In this document: in pieces, positions 54,643 through 63,257 of the stretch
Position numbering within the stretch: position 1 is the first letter of the stretch
Layout of the letters: every line of letters begins with the position of its first letter
Source: JABDMH01 sp965223105
GTDB taxonomy: Bacteria; Bacteroidota; Bacteroidia; Chitinophagales; Saprospiraceae
Direction of reading: 5' to 3'
Assembly: GCA_965223105.1 (NCBI GenBank)
Contig: OZ244987.1
Coordinates: 1,922,001 to 1,986,000 of the forward strand
Length of the DNA: 64,000 nt
Program-made: the position numbers and the translations under genes
Notes under the pieces: model-generated
Told to the model about the DNA's origin: nothing
Databases searched by the model: none
Seen by the model: only the letters and a program-made list of their open reading frames with translations

Positions 54643-55587
54643 GTGAAAGAGGGGGGTAAAAAAAATAGTATTCGGCACAAGCCTCTTCGGTCTAAAAACT
54701 TCGAAAAATTAGAAGCCGGATTCTTGGAATGGAATCGCCTCATCGGAAAATCACCCAGGACAATTTATAGCATGCAAGGCTATGTGCATGAGTTTTTACT
54801 GTACCTGGAAAAAAGAAATCACAGCGAGATTAACTCTGTCACTGTAGAGGATGTTCGTGATCATATATGTTATCTGCAACTCAGAGCCAATCAAAGGAGA
54901 TCCGGAGCATTATCGATTAACACCATCAATGGGCATATCACGGCCATTAAACGCTTTAAAGAATATTTGAAACAAGCTCATGGCATCAATCTGTTTTTTG
55001 AGATTAATTTTTTAGTCAAACCACCCACCAGGCCCACTGTATTGAACACCGAAGAAATTGGATTATTATATGATGCCGCCAGGTCACAGACCTCTATATT
55101 AAGTTTGAGAGATATTGTCCTATTGGATTTGTTTTATGCATGTGGCGTACGCCGCAGTGAAGGAGCAGCCATTGACATTACGGATATCTATTTAGAACAG
55201 CGGTTGGTCCACATTCGAAAGGGTAAAGGGGCCAAACAACGATACATCCCATTTACACCAAGGGTGGCAAAGCATTTTGTTGAATATATCGAGTCGGTAA
55301 GGCCATTTATTATTGGGACAGAACGAGGTGCTTTCTTGATAAGTATTCGTGGTACCAGGTTCACCAGTCAAGGAATTTATGACCGTATATTACAACTTCA
55401 AAAAAAGAGCGGACATCCAGGCTTAAAAAGTAAATCGATCGGTGTACACACCTTGCGGCATAGCATTGCTACGCATTTATTACATGCCGGCATGCCACTC
55501 AAGCACATTGCTCGTTTTTTAGGCCACAGCACATTACAAGCCACGCAGGTCTATACACACTTGGTTCATGAATTAAATCGGATATGA
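54643..55587 (+). CDS. Tyrosine recombinase/integrase, first of a tandem pair
   Basis: A 314-residue XerC/D-like integrase. GTG 54643 is the start (no ATG fits), 21 bp after the primase stop. The N-terminal SAM-like DNA-binding domain spans about 20-125. The catalytic domain has every key residue: Arg in ACGVRRSEGAAI, Lys in RKGKGAKQRYIPF, His-x-x-Arg in GVHTLRHSIATH, His in RFLGHSTLQA and the nucleophile Tyr in TQVYTHLVHEL. The stop codon overlaps the start of the second recombinase (ATGA), so the two are made together. The same gene begins at 63258 in the right copy. Confidence 0.95.
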   Translation: MKEGGKKNSIRHKPLRSKNFEKLEAGFLEWNRLIGKSPRTIYSMQGYVHEFLLYLEKRNHSEINSVTVEDVRDHICYLQLRANQRRSGALSINTINGHITAIKRFKEYLKQAHGINLFFEINFLVKPPTRPTVLNTEEIGLLYDAARSQTSILSLRDIVLLDLFYACGVRRSEGAAIDITDIYLEQRLVHIRKGKGAKQRYIPFTPRVAKHFVEYIESVRPFIIGTERGAFLISIRGTRFTSQGIYDRILQLQKKSGHPGLKSKSIGVHTLRHSIATHLLHAGMPLKHIARFLGHSTLQATQVYTHLVHELNRI

Positions 55588-56441
55588 GTTTTAAGATTTA
55601 TCTACTGAATCTACGTATGAGCAAAGGCACAGTCTCTAGAAGTGAGCAGCAAATTAATGCATTTATAAAGTGGGCAGACCACGAAAGGATTGATGTGGAA
55701 AAAATAACTTATGCAAATGTGCTGGAATACATAGCTTACTGCCGGCAAAAGGGCAATAATCAATACACCGTCAGTCGCAAGGTTCGTACCCTAAAATATT
55801 ACCTGGATTACATGTTCGTTCGACCCAATCCCTGCAAGGGCTTGTTAATCCCAACTCGAACACAGGGGTTGCCTAGTCCAATATTAACCAAAGAACAATT
55901 GAATGAACTATACAATAACTACCCAGATTATTCGAATGAATTAGTTAGAGACAAGGTGATACTGGGTTTATTATGTTACCAGGCGATGGGTTCTACAGAA
56001 ATTAGAAGCCTTGTGTTGGATGATATTTATTTAGAGATCGATTTTATCCGGTTACGAAAAACAACCAAACTCAAAGCAAGATCACTTAGGATCGATCCTC
56101 TTCAAAGATCTTTGCTAGTTCGATACCTAGAAAGAATACGGCTGGAAATATTGAATGCTGAGTGCAACTTGGTGGTTGTGCGATCAGATCGTTGTCAACA
56201 TCCGGATCAGCTCAGGAATTTTATGTTTACACTTAGCAAACGTTTTGCAGCCTACAGTGATCTATTCAAGAATTATTTACAGATCAGAGCAAGTGTCCTT
56301 TGCAACTGGACCAAACATCACAATTTAAGGGAAGTGCAGTACATGGCAGGTCATAAAAATATTAATGCCACAGAAAGATACCTAGAAGGGAATATGGAAG
56401 AATTATCCCGGCAGTTGGATAAATATCATCCTCTACGGTAG
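55584..56441 (+). CDS. Tyrosine recombinase-like protein with altered catalytic residues
   Basis: A 285-residue protein whose start overlaps the previous gene by four bases. The N-terminal core-binding domain is followed by a catalytic-like domain. The final part keeps His and Tyr (YMAGHKNINATERYLEGNME). The first catalytic arginine appears lost: LLCYQAMGSTEIRSLVL has Gly where Arg precedes the Glu. The His of the HxxR motif is also replaced (YLQIRASVLCNW). It may be a structural partner of the intact recombinase in a hetero-complex, comparable in idea to Tn554-type or RIT elements where several recombinases work together. No direct homology to those is claimed. Confidence 0.82.
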   Translation: MSFKIYLLNLRMSKGTVSRSEQQINAFIKWADHERIDVEKITYANVLEYIAYCRQKGNNQYTVSRKVRTLKYYLDYMFVRPNPCKGLLIPTRTQGLPSPILTKEQLNELYNNYPDYSNELVRDKVILGLLCYQAMGSTEIRSLVLDDIYLEIDFIRLRKTTKLKARSLRIDPLQRSLLVRYLERIRLEILNAECNLVVVRSDRCQHPDQLRNFMFTLSKRFAAYSDLFKNYLQIRASVLCNWTKHHNLREVQYMAGHKNINATERYLEGNMEELSRQLDKYHPLR

Positions 56442-56516
56442 AGAAATAATATTACTAAATCAGTCCAAGCGAGTAATCATTTACACGTCATACACCAATC
56501 ATTTAAACCAGTTACT

Positions 56517-56894
56517 ATGTGCGACAATAAAGAATCCACATTTAATAAACTGATGGAAGAACTTACCGCCGAGCCCAGGTTCCAGGTCGATAACCAATAC
56601 ATAGGCGACCAACTTAGTTTTGAACAAAAAATTGACTACCTGCTATTGGGGCCGGTGGAAATTGCGGCAACCAAAGAACGGCTCTTGAAGCTATCGGAAT
56701 ATTTATTGCTGGGTGATGATCCAGGTGATGATTTGAATTTACAGTATTGTACGTTGGCGCTTACCAGAGTGATTTTGTTGCTGGATTTTTTACACCAACA
56801 TGGTATTCGAAAAGAATTATCGCACTACATAAAAAATCCGGATCAATATACCACTCCTTATGAACGATGGTTGCAACTGGCAGAACGAAAATAA
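56517..56894 (+). CDS. Small protein of the recombinase module, function unknown
   Basis: A 125-residue acidic, mostly helical protein, starting MCDNKESTFNKLMEELTAEP and containing KIDYLLLGPVEIAATKERLL and LALTRVILLLDFLHQHGIR. No signal peptide, cysteine motif or helix-turn-helix stands out. It follows the two recombinases (75-bp gap) and ends 4 bp before the left inverted repeat of the non-coding block at 56899. Tn554 also has a third, small protein (TnpC) of about this length after its two recombinases; this is a parallel in organisation only. It could be an accessory or directionality factor. No family is recognised. Confidence 0.65.
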   Translation: MCDNKESTFNKLMEELTAEPRFQVDNQYIGDQLSFEQKIDYLLLGPVEIAATKERLLKLSEYLLLGDDPGDDLNLQYCTLALTRVILLLDFLHQHGIRKELSHYIKNPDQYTTPYERWLQLAERK

Positions 56895-56898
56895 TGCA

Positions 56899-58090
56899 CA
56901 CCCGCTGTAGCTCACCCACACAGGTTATAAGGTGTGCCTGCGGTACTCACCCCAGTTCAGATGGCTGCTATGACAAGGAGCTTGGCTCCACTCACTGCTC
57001 TCCCAATCACTCCTCCTTGCATAGCACCATCAGCTTGCGCTCCGGTAGGTGCTCACTGATTGCCATCTTCTCGTGGCTGCGTTCCTCATCACTGCAGCTC
57101 CCTCCAGGCCTCTTTATGGCGCCCTAGCGGGCAATGTTGTTTTTGAGGCCTGGCCGCTGCCATGTTTTATGTGCTCGCCTGCGGCGCCCTCGGTCACCCT
57201 ATGGGTGAGTGCTTCGCACCACTCAGCCAGCATCCTTCGGTAAACTCAGGATTCCTCTGTCTGAGGCCTCGGGCGCACTCGCTAAACGGCGAGCAAAGCA
57301 CAAAATTAGCGCTCATAACCGCGGAATTAAATCAGTGCTAAAAATAATGCCTGGATATTATGGTTCGTTCGTTGCCGTGGCTTAGAAGCCATTGACACAA
57401 AGATATATCCACCCACTCCCCCGTCAAGGTCAAGACAAGTTCTCCGGAGCAGATTTTAATAAATAATTATTCGTCTCCGGAGAAACCTTGACTGGGCAGC
57501 CCTCCCGCATCTTAGTTGCTTACAATGGCTCCTAATCCTACTACCTGCTTCAGCTCGGCTTCCCGGGATCAGAAAAATTAATCTTGAACGGAGGGTGGCT
57601 TAGCTTTAACCGATAGGCACAAATCTGCGGGTGGGGCTTGAGGCAATGGAGGAGATCGAGGCCATAGCGGGATGGCCATAGGCTCCATTGTATTAAGCTT
57701 GCGCGGCCTAATTTTGCCGTTCGGTGAAAGCTAAAATGGGATTGGAAATGTGGGATTGATTGCGGGCATGCAAGGCGCAGTTATTGGCGGCAGCTGCGGC
57801 GCCACCGAGGTCTGGCAACGAGAATGATTCTTTCGTGTAGGTGCCAGTACTGCGAAGCAGCGAAGCCGAAGGTGGCATGCGCAGCCGCCATATCAACTAG
57901 CTGCGATGTGCACCCCTGACAGACCAAAGGGATCGTCAGGTGGGCATCAGGAAAGCAGCGAGTGGCGCCGTGATGGCCGCTGCATCATACCATGACAAAT
58001 GTAATGTGCCTATTGGCTGGCGTGGTATGTGCCGCGGACTATCCACGGCGACACACCTTATAACTGCGTGTGGGATAGCCACAGCGGGTG
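56899..58090. other. 1.19-kb non-coding, hairpin-rich segment bounded by inverted repeats
   Basis: The ends are imperfect inverted repeats of about 38 nt: 56899-56936 (CACCCGCTGTAGCT ... GTTATAAGGTGTG) and 58052-58090 read on the minus strand (CACCCGCTGTGGCT ... GTTATAAGGTGTG), with only a few mismatches and one gap. The interior is visibly richer in G+C than its neighbours and full of stem-loops. The longest is at 57423-57492. Frames inside are short and show no protein-like composition. Plausible identities are a replication origin or recombination site of the element, a MITE-like insertion, or a large structured RNA whose ends pair. Confidence 0.7.
57423..57492. other. Long two-step stem-loop inside the non-coding block
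   Basis: GTCAAGGT (57423-57430) pairs with ACCTTGAC (57485-57492), and TTCTCCGGAG (57440-57449) with CTCCGGAGAA (57475-57484), leaving an A+T-rich loop of 25 nt. All 18 base pairs are perfect. There is no T-run, so it is not a terminator. It could be a recombination or origin hairpin, or an RNA domain. Confidence 0.75.
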
Positions 58091-58152
58091 GAGTATAAGT
58101 CGTCAGGCAACGTGATATCTAGTTATCTTTGACCCACCAATATCTGAAATGG

Positions 58153-58485
58153 ATGAGTACAGAGAGAAAATTAACCAAAGGGGAGATCAAAAGATTAAAA
58201 GGTCATATAGATTACTTGCTGAATAATCCGATAAGCTGGGAGAATAAAGATCAGTATTATGAAGAGTACGGCTATATGGTTAGTATTTTGGCAGACACTT
58301 CTTTTGACTCTTCAAAAATCTCCAGGACACAGTTTAAAGAAATTCTATTTGCAAAGCAGTCAAAAACCCGCGAGGAGTTCTTAGTACCCGAAGTACAAAG
58401 CTACTTACCTGTTGCCGTTTTGGAAATCGAAGATGCTTTAGAGTTCGTGTTAGAGCAGGAAAAGGAATTAGATCGCAGCACTTGA
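58153..58485 (+). CDS. Hypothetical 110-residue protein
   Basis: The ATG at 58153 (MSTERKLTKGEIKRLKGHID) is preferred over the TTG at 58129. The protein is acidic and helical, with YLLNNPISWENKDQYYEEYG and a C-terminal helix EDALEFVLEQEKELDRST. I recognise no family. It begins 62 bp after the right inverted repeat of the non-coding block and lies just before the second toxin tip, on the same strand. It is the last gene of the 8.6-kb unit before the duplication restarts. It could be an immunity protein of an earlier cassette or a passenger gene; neither is supported directly. Confidence 0.55.
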   Translation: MSTERKLTKGEIKRLKGHIDYLLNNPISWENKDQYYEEYGYMVSILADTSFDSSKISRTQFKEILFAKQSKTREEFLVPEVQSYLPVAVLEIEDALEFVLEQEKELDRST

Positions 58486-58632
58486 TCTCACTCTTTTTTC
58501 TTCAACTGAAAAAATCAATTGAAAGAAAAAATAGGTTGGTAAATCGGTATCTTACCTACTGAAAAAACCGTGTCTAAAAGTAGACGAGCGGCCAATTTTT
58601 GAAATGATGAAAAAAGTTGTGACAGGCACTAT

Positions 58633-59565
58633 GTGGTTAAGGACCATCTGGGCAGCCCCAGGGTGGTCTTCCAGGATAAGAACAATAATAACCAGATTGA
58701 TTTTGCTACCGAGATTGAGGAGGTCAAAAACTACTACCCCTTCGGCCTCGAATGGGACGAACCCACCCAGGAAACTGCTAAATACCGTAATGCCTACAAT
58801 AATAAAGAGCGGACGCCACACACGAAGTATTTAGATTTTGGAGCTAGGAACTATATTAAGAGCGCTAATGTGTTTGATGGGCCGGATCCTATAAGTTCAA
58901 GCTTTCCGCAACTTACGACGATAAATTATGCGGGGAATTCTCCCGTAGCGCATATAGATCTGCATGGCTTGCAGAAGGTCAAGTTGATTAATGGTCAGAT
59001 CTTGCGAGGTCCGAATTCGCCTGCTGTCATCGACGCTGCAAATGAACAGATTGCAATTGACTACATAATGAGCCATCCATCCACTGGAGGGTTGGGTAAT
59101 GTAGATGAGATTGTGGGCAACGAATCCGTTGGAGGTGCTATGCATGAGATCTTTAGCCCGGAGAATGTTGGTGCCATCTTGATGATGGCTGAAGGGGTAT
59201 CAACTCCGAGTAGAGCTGGGAGAACATCACTAAATGTGAGAGCGGCAGGGAAGGCAGATGATGCTACCAGGGAAGGGATCATTTATGAAAGAACGGACCA
59301 AACAGGAGCTTTAGATAAATATGTCGGGCAATCAAAGAATGAAAAACGCTTTTTGAAGCGCCAAGGTGAACACGCTAGAGCAAATCCCGATTCAGATTTT
59401 GAATTTAAAGTTATCGATCGTGGAGATCCAAGAGGAAAATTTCCAACCGATCTTGACATAAAAGAACAAAGGGCCCTTGATGCAAGGGGTGGACCAAGAA
59501 ATAAATCTAATCCTCAAGGGGGAACTTCAAACAAGAAAAATGTTATTAGAAAAGATAGATCCTAA
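58633..59565 (+). CDS. Orphan RHS-core/GIY-YIG-like toxin tip (right copy)
   Basis: From 58636 on this matches the C-terminal two thirds of the chimera at 49622, down to the last residue. The frame is open from 58603 but has no ATG and no signal peptide; GTG 58633 is the first possible start (VVKDHLGSPRVVF). The RHS core is cut at the HYVVKDHLGS point, which is where RHS tips exchange by recombination. It therefore looks like a silent or displaced tip carried with its own immunity gene. It may be expressed only after joining an upstream RHS or other N-terminus. The toxin motifs are the same as in the left copy. Confidence 0.7.
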   Translation: MVKDHLGSPRVVFQDKNNNNQIDFATEIEEVKNYYPFGLEWDEPTQETAKYRNAYNNKERTPHTKYLDFGARNYIKSANVFDGPDPISSSFPQLTTINYAGNSPVAHIDLHGLQKVKLINGQILRGPNSPAVIDAANEQIAIDYIMSHPSTGGLGNVDEIVGNESVGGAMHEIFSPENVGAILMMAEGVSTPSRAGRTSLNVRAAGKADDATREGIIYERTDQTGALDKYVGQSKNEKRFLKRQGEHARANPDSDFEFKVIDRGDPRGKFPTDLDIKEQRALDARGGPRNKSNPQGGTSNKKNVIRKDRS

Positions 59566-59570
59566 TAGGA

Positions 59571-60065
59571 ATGAAGCTTAAGAAGGGAGATATATTTGAA
59601 TTTAGGCCAAATGACAATGCACTAGCTTACGGCCAAATTATAGGTCTTGGAAAAGGCGGCTCGATTAGTGTCGTACTTTTCAAAAGTATGTATAAGTCAA
59701 GACCAGATTCGAAGGAGATACTTGAGGATGATATCTTACTGATTGCAAATACATTTGATGCTAAGTTGTATCACAAGCATTGGACTATCATTGATAATAT
59801 GGATCTAGGCCAAACAAATGTCATTAGGCCTTACTATAAAATTGGCACAGATCCAGTCATGGTTGAGAATTTTGAAGGTAAGACACTAAAGACAGCTACT
59901 GATGACGAAAAGCAAAGCCTGATATATAGGTCTTATGTAGCACCGGTAAGATTAGAGCTTGCTTTTAAAGCGTATTACAAGAACGGTGAGTGGCGTGATG
60001 CTTTCGATGATCTACTTTATTCAAAAGCTGTTGAGGGGCACTCAATAGTAGAGCGATCTGCTTAA
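59571..60065 (+). CDS. Imm26-like immunity protein (right copy)
   Basis: Identical in sequence to the protein at 50956, with the same 5-bp spacing to the toxin tip and the same converging regulator behind it. Since the tip here lacks an export signal and a proper start, the immunity gene may be kept because it protects against the left-copy toxin. Two identical immunity genes also double the gene dose. The key strands are KKGDIFEFRPND and YGQIIGLGKGG. No promoter for it was identified other than read-through from upstream. Confidence 0.7.
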   Translation: MKLKKGDIFEFRPNDNALAYGQIIGLGKGGSISVVLFKSMYKSRPDSKEILEDDILLIANTFDAKLYHKHWTIIDNMDLGQTNVIRPYYKIGTDPVMVENFEGKTLKTATDDEKQSLIYRSYVAPVRLELAFKAYYKNGEWRDAFDDLLYSKAVEGHSIVERSA

Positions 60066-60085
60066 GAATTCCTTGGCTGGTGTCG

Positions 60086-60430
60086 TCACTTGGCTTTAGC
60101 AAAAGCCTGTTTTGTTTTAAAGTTTTGGATATAGGTATCGATTACATTGAAAAGGACGGATCGAGTATTCTCGTCCATTTTCTGGATATTCTCAATTCTT
60201 TCTACTGTCTCCTTATCGTAGCTGGCGAATTCGCCGTCACCTAATAGAAAATCAACTGTGACGCCGAAGGAGTCTGCAATTTTCTTTGCGGCATCGACAG
60301 ATGGAATGGCAAGTCTTCGCTCATACTTGCTAATCATCTCCCTGGACACGCCGCTTTTCACAGAAAGATCACTCTGCGACCATCCATTTTCCTTCCTAAG
60401 GTTAGCAATAATGACGGCTATTTTATCCAT
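60086..60430 (-). CDS. XRE-family helix-turn-helix regulator (right copy)
   Basis: Identical to the protein at 51471, with HTH residues WSQSDLSVKSGVSREMISKY. The operator-like half-sites are also present here, at about 60501-60557. Both repressor copies should act on both element copies, since the protein and the sites are the same. It is divergent from the primase gene at 60588. Confidence 0.9.
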   Translation of the reverse strand: MDKIAVIIANLRKENGWSQSDLSVKSGVSREMISKYERRLAIPSVDAAKKIADSFGVTVDFLLGDGEFASYDKETVERIENIQKMDENTRSVLFNVIDTYIQNFKTKQAFAKAK

Positions 60431-60587
60431 AATAAGCTGTTTTTGTGCCTTAAAGGCACGACTCAGAGCAAATATATGGGATTAAAGGCCGAAAATAAAT
60501 CTATTAGTTCCTTGGCTTAATGGAATTATAATCTATATTTGCGTCTAATAGTTCCATTTGGATTTTTTCAGACTTTAACATTTTTCA

Positions 60588-63236
60588 ATGGAGATCTCCG
60601 AGATCAAATCGCGCCTCCCAATCACCCAGGTCATTACTCACTACGGTTACAAACTAGATCGGAATAACCGGATGTTGTGTCCCTGGCACAAGGATAAGAC
60701 ACCAAGCTTGCAGATTTATCCGAAGACCAATACCTGGACGTGTTTCTCAAGCAAGTGTAGTGCGGGCAGTGGTGATCAGATCGAGTTTGTACAGCGAGAG
60801 GCACAATGCAGCAAGCATGAAGCGATCATGAAATGCAAAGCGATGCTTGGTGTGGTGGTGACCAAACAGCAAAAGTCAAGAACAGAGGATTTAAGCAGGA
60901 TCGCTGTCCTAAGCAATTTTTACATGCGTCGGGCGACCAATACACGATCAGGCAAAGGAAAAGCCTACGCGGAGTCACGAGGATTAAAATACCCCACGGA
61001 GTTATATACCTATTGCGGTACAGAAATGGGTCGCAAATCAAATGCGGACTTGCAGGCACAAATGCAAAAGTTAGGCTTGGAGAGGTTTAAGAGGTGCCTA
61101 TTGTTTGCCATGCGCAATGCACAAGGTCAGATTGTGAGCCTATATGGTCGGCACACTTTAAACAATGATACAGGTAAGCATTTTTATTTATCTGGAGAGA
61201 AGGAGGGATTATACCCAAGGTGGCCAGCTGCTGATTGCAAGCATTTGATTTTGACCGAAAGCTTGCTCGATACGGCTACGTTAATCCAGTATCATCAAGG
61301 AAGCCAGAGCATAAACTACCTGGCACTATACGGTACTAATGGTTTTACTGTAAACCACAAGGAGGCAATCAAAGGATTAAAATCCCTGGAAGAAATAACG
61401 CTGTTCATGGATGGAGACCAAGCCGGAGATGAAGCATTGCCAAACCTAGCTGAGAAAATCAAAGCTGTCCGCTCGGATATTAAAATCAGTTATGTGGAAA
61501 CACCCCGGGACGAAGATCCGAATAGTTTATGTCAAGGGCACGAGTCAGCAATTTTTACTCACTTGCTAGATCACCGTAAGCCATTGGTTGCTGATATTTT
61601 TTCTTCAAATGAAGAATCAATTGAAAACAAAAAAATAGAAGAGAAGCAGTTAAACGGAAAATTGGTCACCGAAAATGAGGAGTTGCTGGTGTACCACCAG
61701 GAACCCTTGCAGATATTAATATTGGGAGGCATCCGGATCGCAGGGTTAGACCGATTACGAGTGACGTTAAAGATCACCAGGGCGAACACAGACCTAATGC
61801 CCTTGCGCTACACCCTGGATCTTTATCACAATAAACAAGTAGAGCAATTAAGTGAGCGCATGGCGGCAGAGCTAAAAATTACACAGCTTGTAAGCAGGCG
61901 CATCATCAGCGATTTAACCGAATCATTGGAGCAATACCGGTACGGGAAACAAGCGACTAGACGCAGTCACGAACCCCAAGCCTATCAGATGAGTGCTGTG
62001 GAGGAAAAAGAGGCGATAAAATATCTGAAGGGCAAGAAATTAATGGAACGCACCCTAAAGGATTTTGAACGCAGTGGTATTGTGGGAGAGCTGCAAAATG
62101 CGATGATCGGTCATATTATTTATCTGAGCCGAAAACGCAACAAGCCCATGCATGTGATGTACTTGGGAAGCAGTGGAGCGGGTAAAACCTATCTACAAGA
62201 GAAATTATCAGCTTTTATTCCCCGGGAGGATAAAAAAAGCGTGACAGCTTTAAGCGATCAGAGTCTTTATTATCAAGCGAAGCAATTAAAAAATAAAGTG
62301 CTGTTGATCGAGGATCTAGACGGTGCAGAAAATGTGCTGTTTGTTATCCGGGAGCTACAGACCAAAGGCTGGATCAGTAAGACGGTAGTATGGCGAGATA
62401 GTAAAGGCAAAATGCAAAGTGTGGATGTAATAGCCGAAGGACCAGTATGCATATCGAGCTGTACCACGCGCGAAAAGCTATATGAAGACAATGCCAACCG
62501 GTGCATTTTATTATATATCGATGAGAGTAAAAACCAAGATGAAAAAATCATGGCTTATCAAAAGAAAAAAAGTGCCGGTCTGATCAAAACGGCCATGGAA
62601 GTTGAGATACAAAAGTTGCATCAGAATATCCAACGAGTGCTGCTGCCGATCGAAGTGATCAATCCGTATGCCGAATTAATCAGTTTGCCAGCAAAAGTAT
62701 TTAAGCCACGGCGTACCCTGCAAATATTGCTGAGTTTTATTGAGACGGTGACTTTTTATCATCAGTATCAAAGAGACGTCAAGATTGATAAAGCGACCGG
62801 CATTCGTTTCATTGAGAGCACTGTGGAGGATGTGGAATGGTCCTTTCGCCTATTGAGAAACGTATTGTTTAATAAGAGCGACGAATTAAATAAAGCTACC
62901 CGGGATTTTTTGGAAAAATTAAAAGAAAAGGTGGGTGAGGATCAATCTTTCTACACCCAGGAAATACGCAAAGCCTTCAGGCTATCCAGTACCACAATAC
63001 ATCGCTACGTCAGAATATTAAAGGCACACGGATATATCGAATACAAGGGCGGTAATCGACATCGAGGTTATGAATACCAGATCGTAGATTACGACGAATA
63101 TGCTGAGCTAAAAGGAGAAATCAACCGGTTATTGGACGATATTCTGGCTAACATCCGGCAGAAAAATGGAATTCCACAAGTATTCCATTCTGAAAATGGA
63201 ACACCCAAGCAGCAGAAGGTCAACGCATTAGCTTAA
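60588..63236 (+). CDS. Primase-like CHC2/Toprim/ATPase protein (right copy)
   Basis: An 882-residue protein identical to that at 51973: zinc finger CPWH...CFSSKC, Toprim LFMDGDQAGDEA, Walker A GSSGAGKT, Walker B LLIEDLDG, C-terminal winged helix. No frameshift or stop is seen, so this copy is not decaying. That argues for a very recent duplication, or for ongoing gene conversion between the two copies. It is followed, 21 bp later, by the second copy of the first recombinase. Confidence 0.85.
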   Translation: MEISEIKSRLPITQVITHYGYKLDRNNRMLCPWHKDKTPSLQIYPKTNTWTCFSSKCSAGSGDQIEFVQREAQCSKHEAIMKCKAMLGVVVTKQQKSRTEDLSRIAVLSNFYMRRATNTRSGKGKAYAESRGLKYPTELYTYCGTEMGRKSNADLQAQMQKLGLERFKRCLLFAMRNAQGQIVSLYGRHTLNNDTGKHFYLSGEKEGLYPRWPAADCKHLILTESLLDTATLIQYHQGSQSINYLALYGTNGFTVNHKEAIKGLKSLEEITLFMDGDQAGDEALPNLAEKIKAVRSDIKISYVETPRDEDPNSLCQGHESAIFTHLLDHRKPLVADIFSSNEESIENKKIEEKQLNGKLVTENEELLVYHQEPLQILILGGIRIAGLDRLRVTLKITRANTDLMPLRYTLDLYHNKQVEQLSERMAAELKITQLVSRRIISDLTESLEQYRYGKQATRRSHEPQAYQMSAVEEKEAIKYLKGKKLMERTLKDFERSGIVGELQNAMIGHIIYLSRKRNKPMHVMYLGSSGAGKTYLQEKLSAFIPREDKKSVTALSDQSLYYQAKQLKNKVLLIEDLDGAENVLFVIRELQTKGWISKTVVWRDSKGKMQSVDVIAEGPVCISSCTTREKLYEDNANRCILLYIDESKNQDEKIMAYQKKKSAGLIKTAMEVEIQKLHQNIQRVLLPIEVINPYAELISLPAKVFKPRRTLQILLSFIETVTFYHQYQRDVKIDKATGIRFIESTVEDVEWSFRLLRNVLFNKSDELNKATRDFLEKLKEKVGEDQSFYTQEIRKAFRLSSTTIHRYVRILKAHGYIEYKGGNRHRGYEYQIVDYDEYAELKGEINRLLDDILANIRQKNGIPQVFHSENGTPKQQKVNALA

Positions 63237-63257
63237 GTATTCCACTATTCCACCAAT

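Larger units (their letters stand above)
50021..55385. repeat. Left copy of the large direct duplication (period 8,615 bp)
   Basis: From the GTTAAGGACCATCTGGG at 50021, every feature recurs 8,615 bp further right with the same spacing: toxin tip, immunity gene, regulator, primase and first recombinase. Translated products of all complete genes are identical in both copies. The right copy leaves the window at 64000, corresponding to 55385 here, so the true repeat is at least 5.4 kb. Just left of the boundary the two copies share CA-TATGT with two mismatches, then diverge. Confidence 0.95.

Noticed and set aside
56899..58090. Retron, group II intron or diversity-generating element in the non-coding block
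   Set aside because: No reverse transcriptase or maturase gene is present in or beside the block, so these are not supported.
56899..58090. Integron attC-like sites at GTTATAAGGTGTG
   Set aside because: The sequence does not fit the GTTRRRY core, and the recombinases lack visible IntI-specific features. There is no cassette array.
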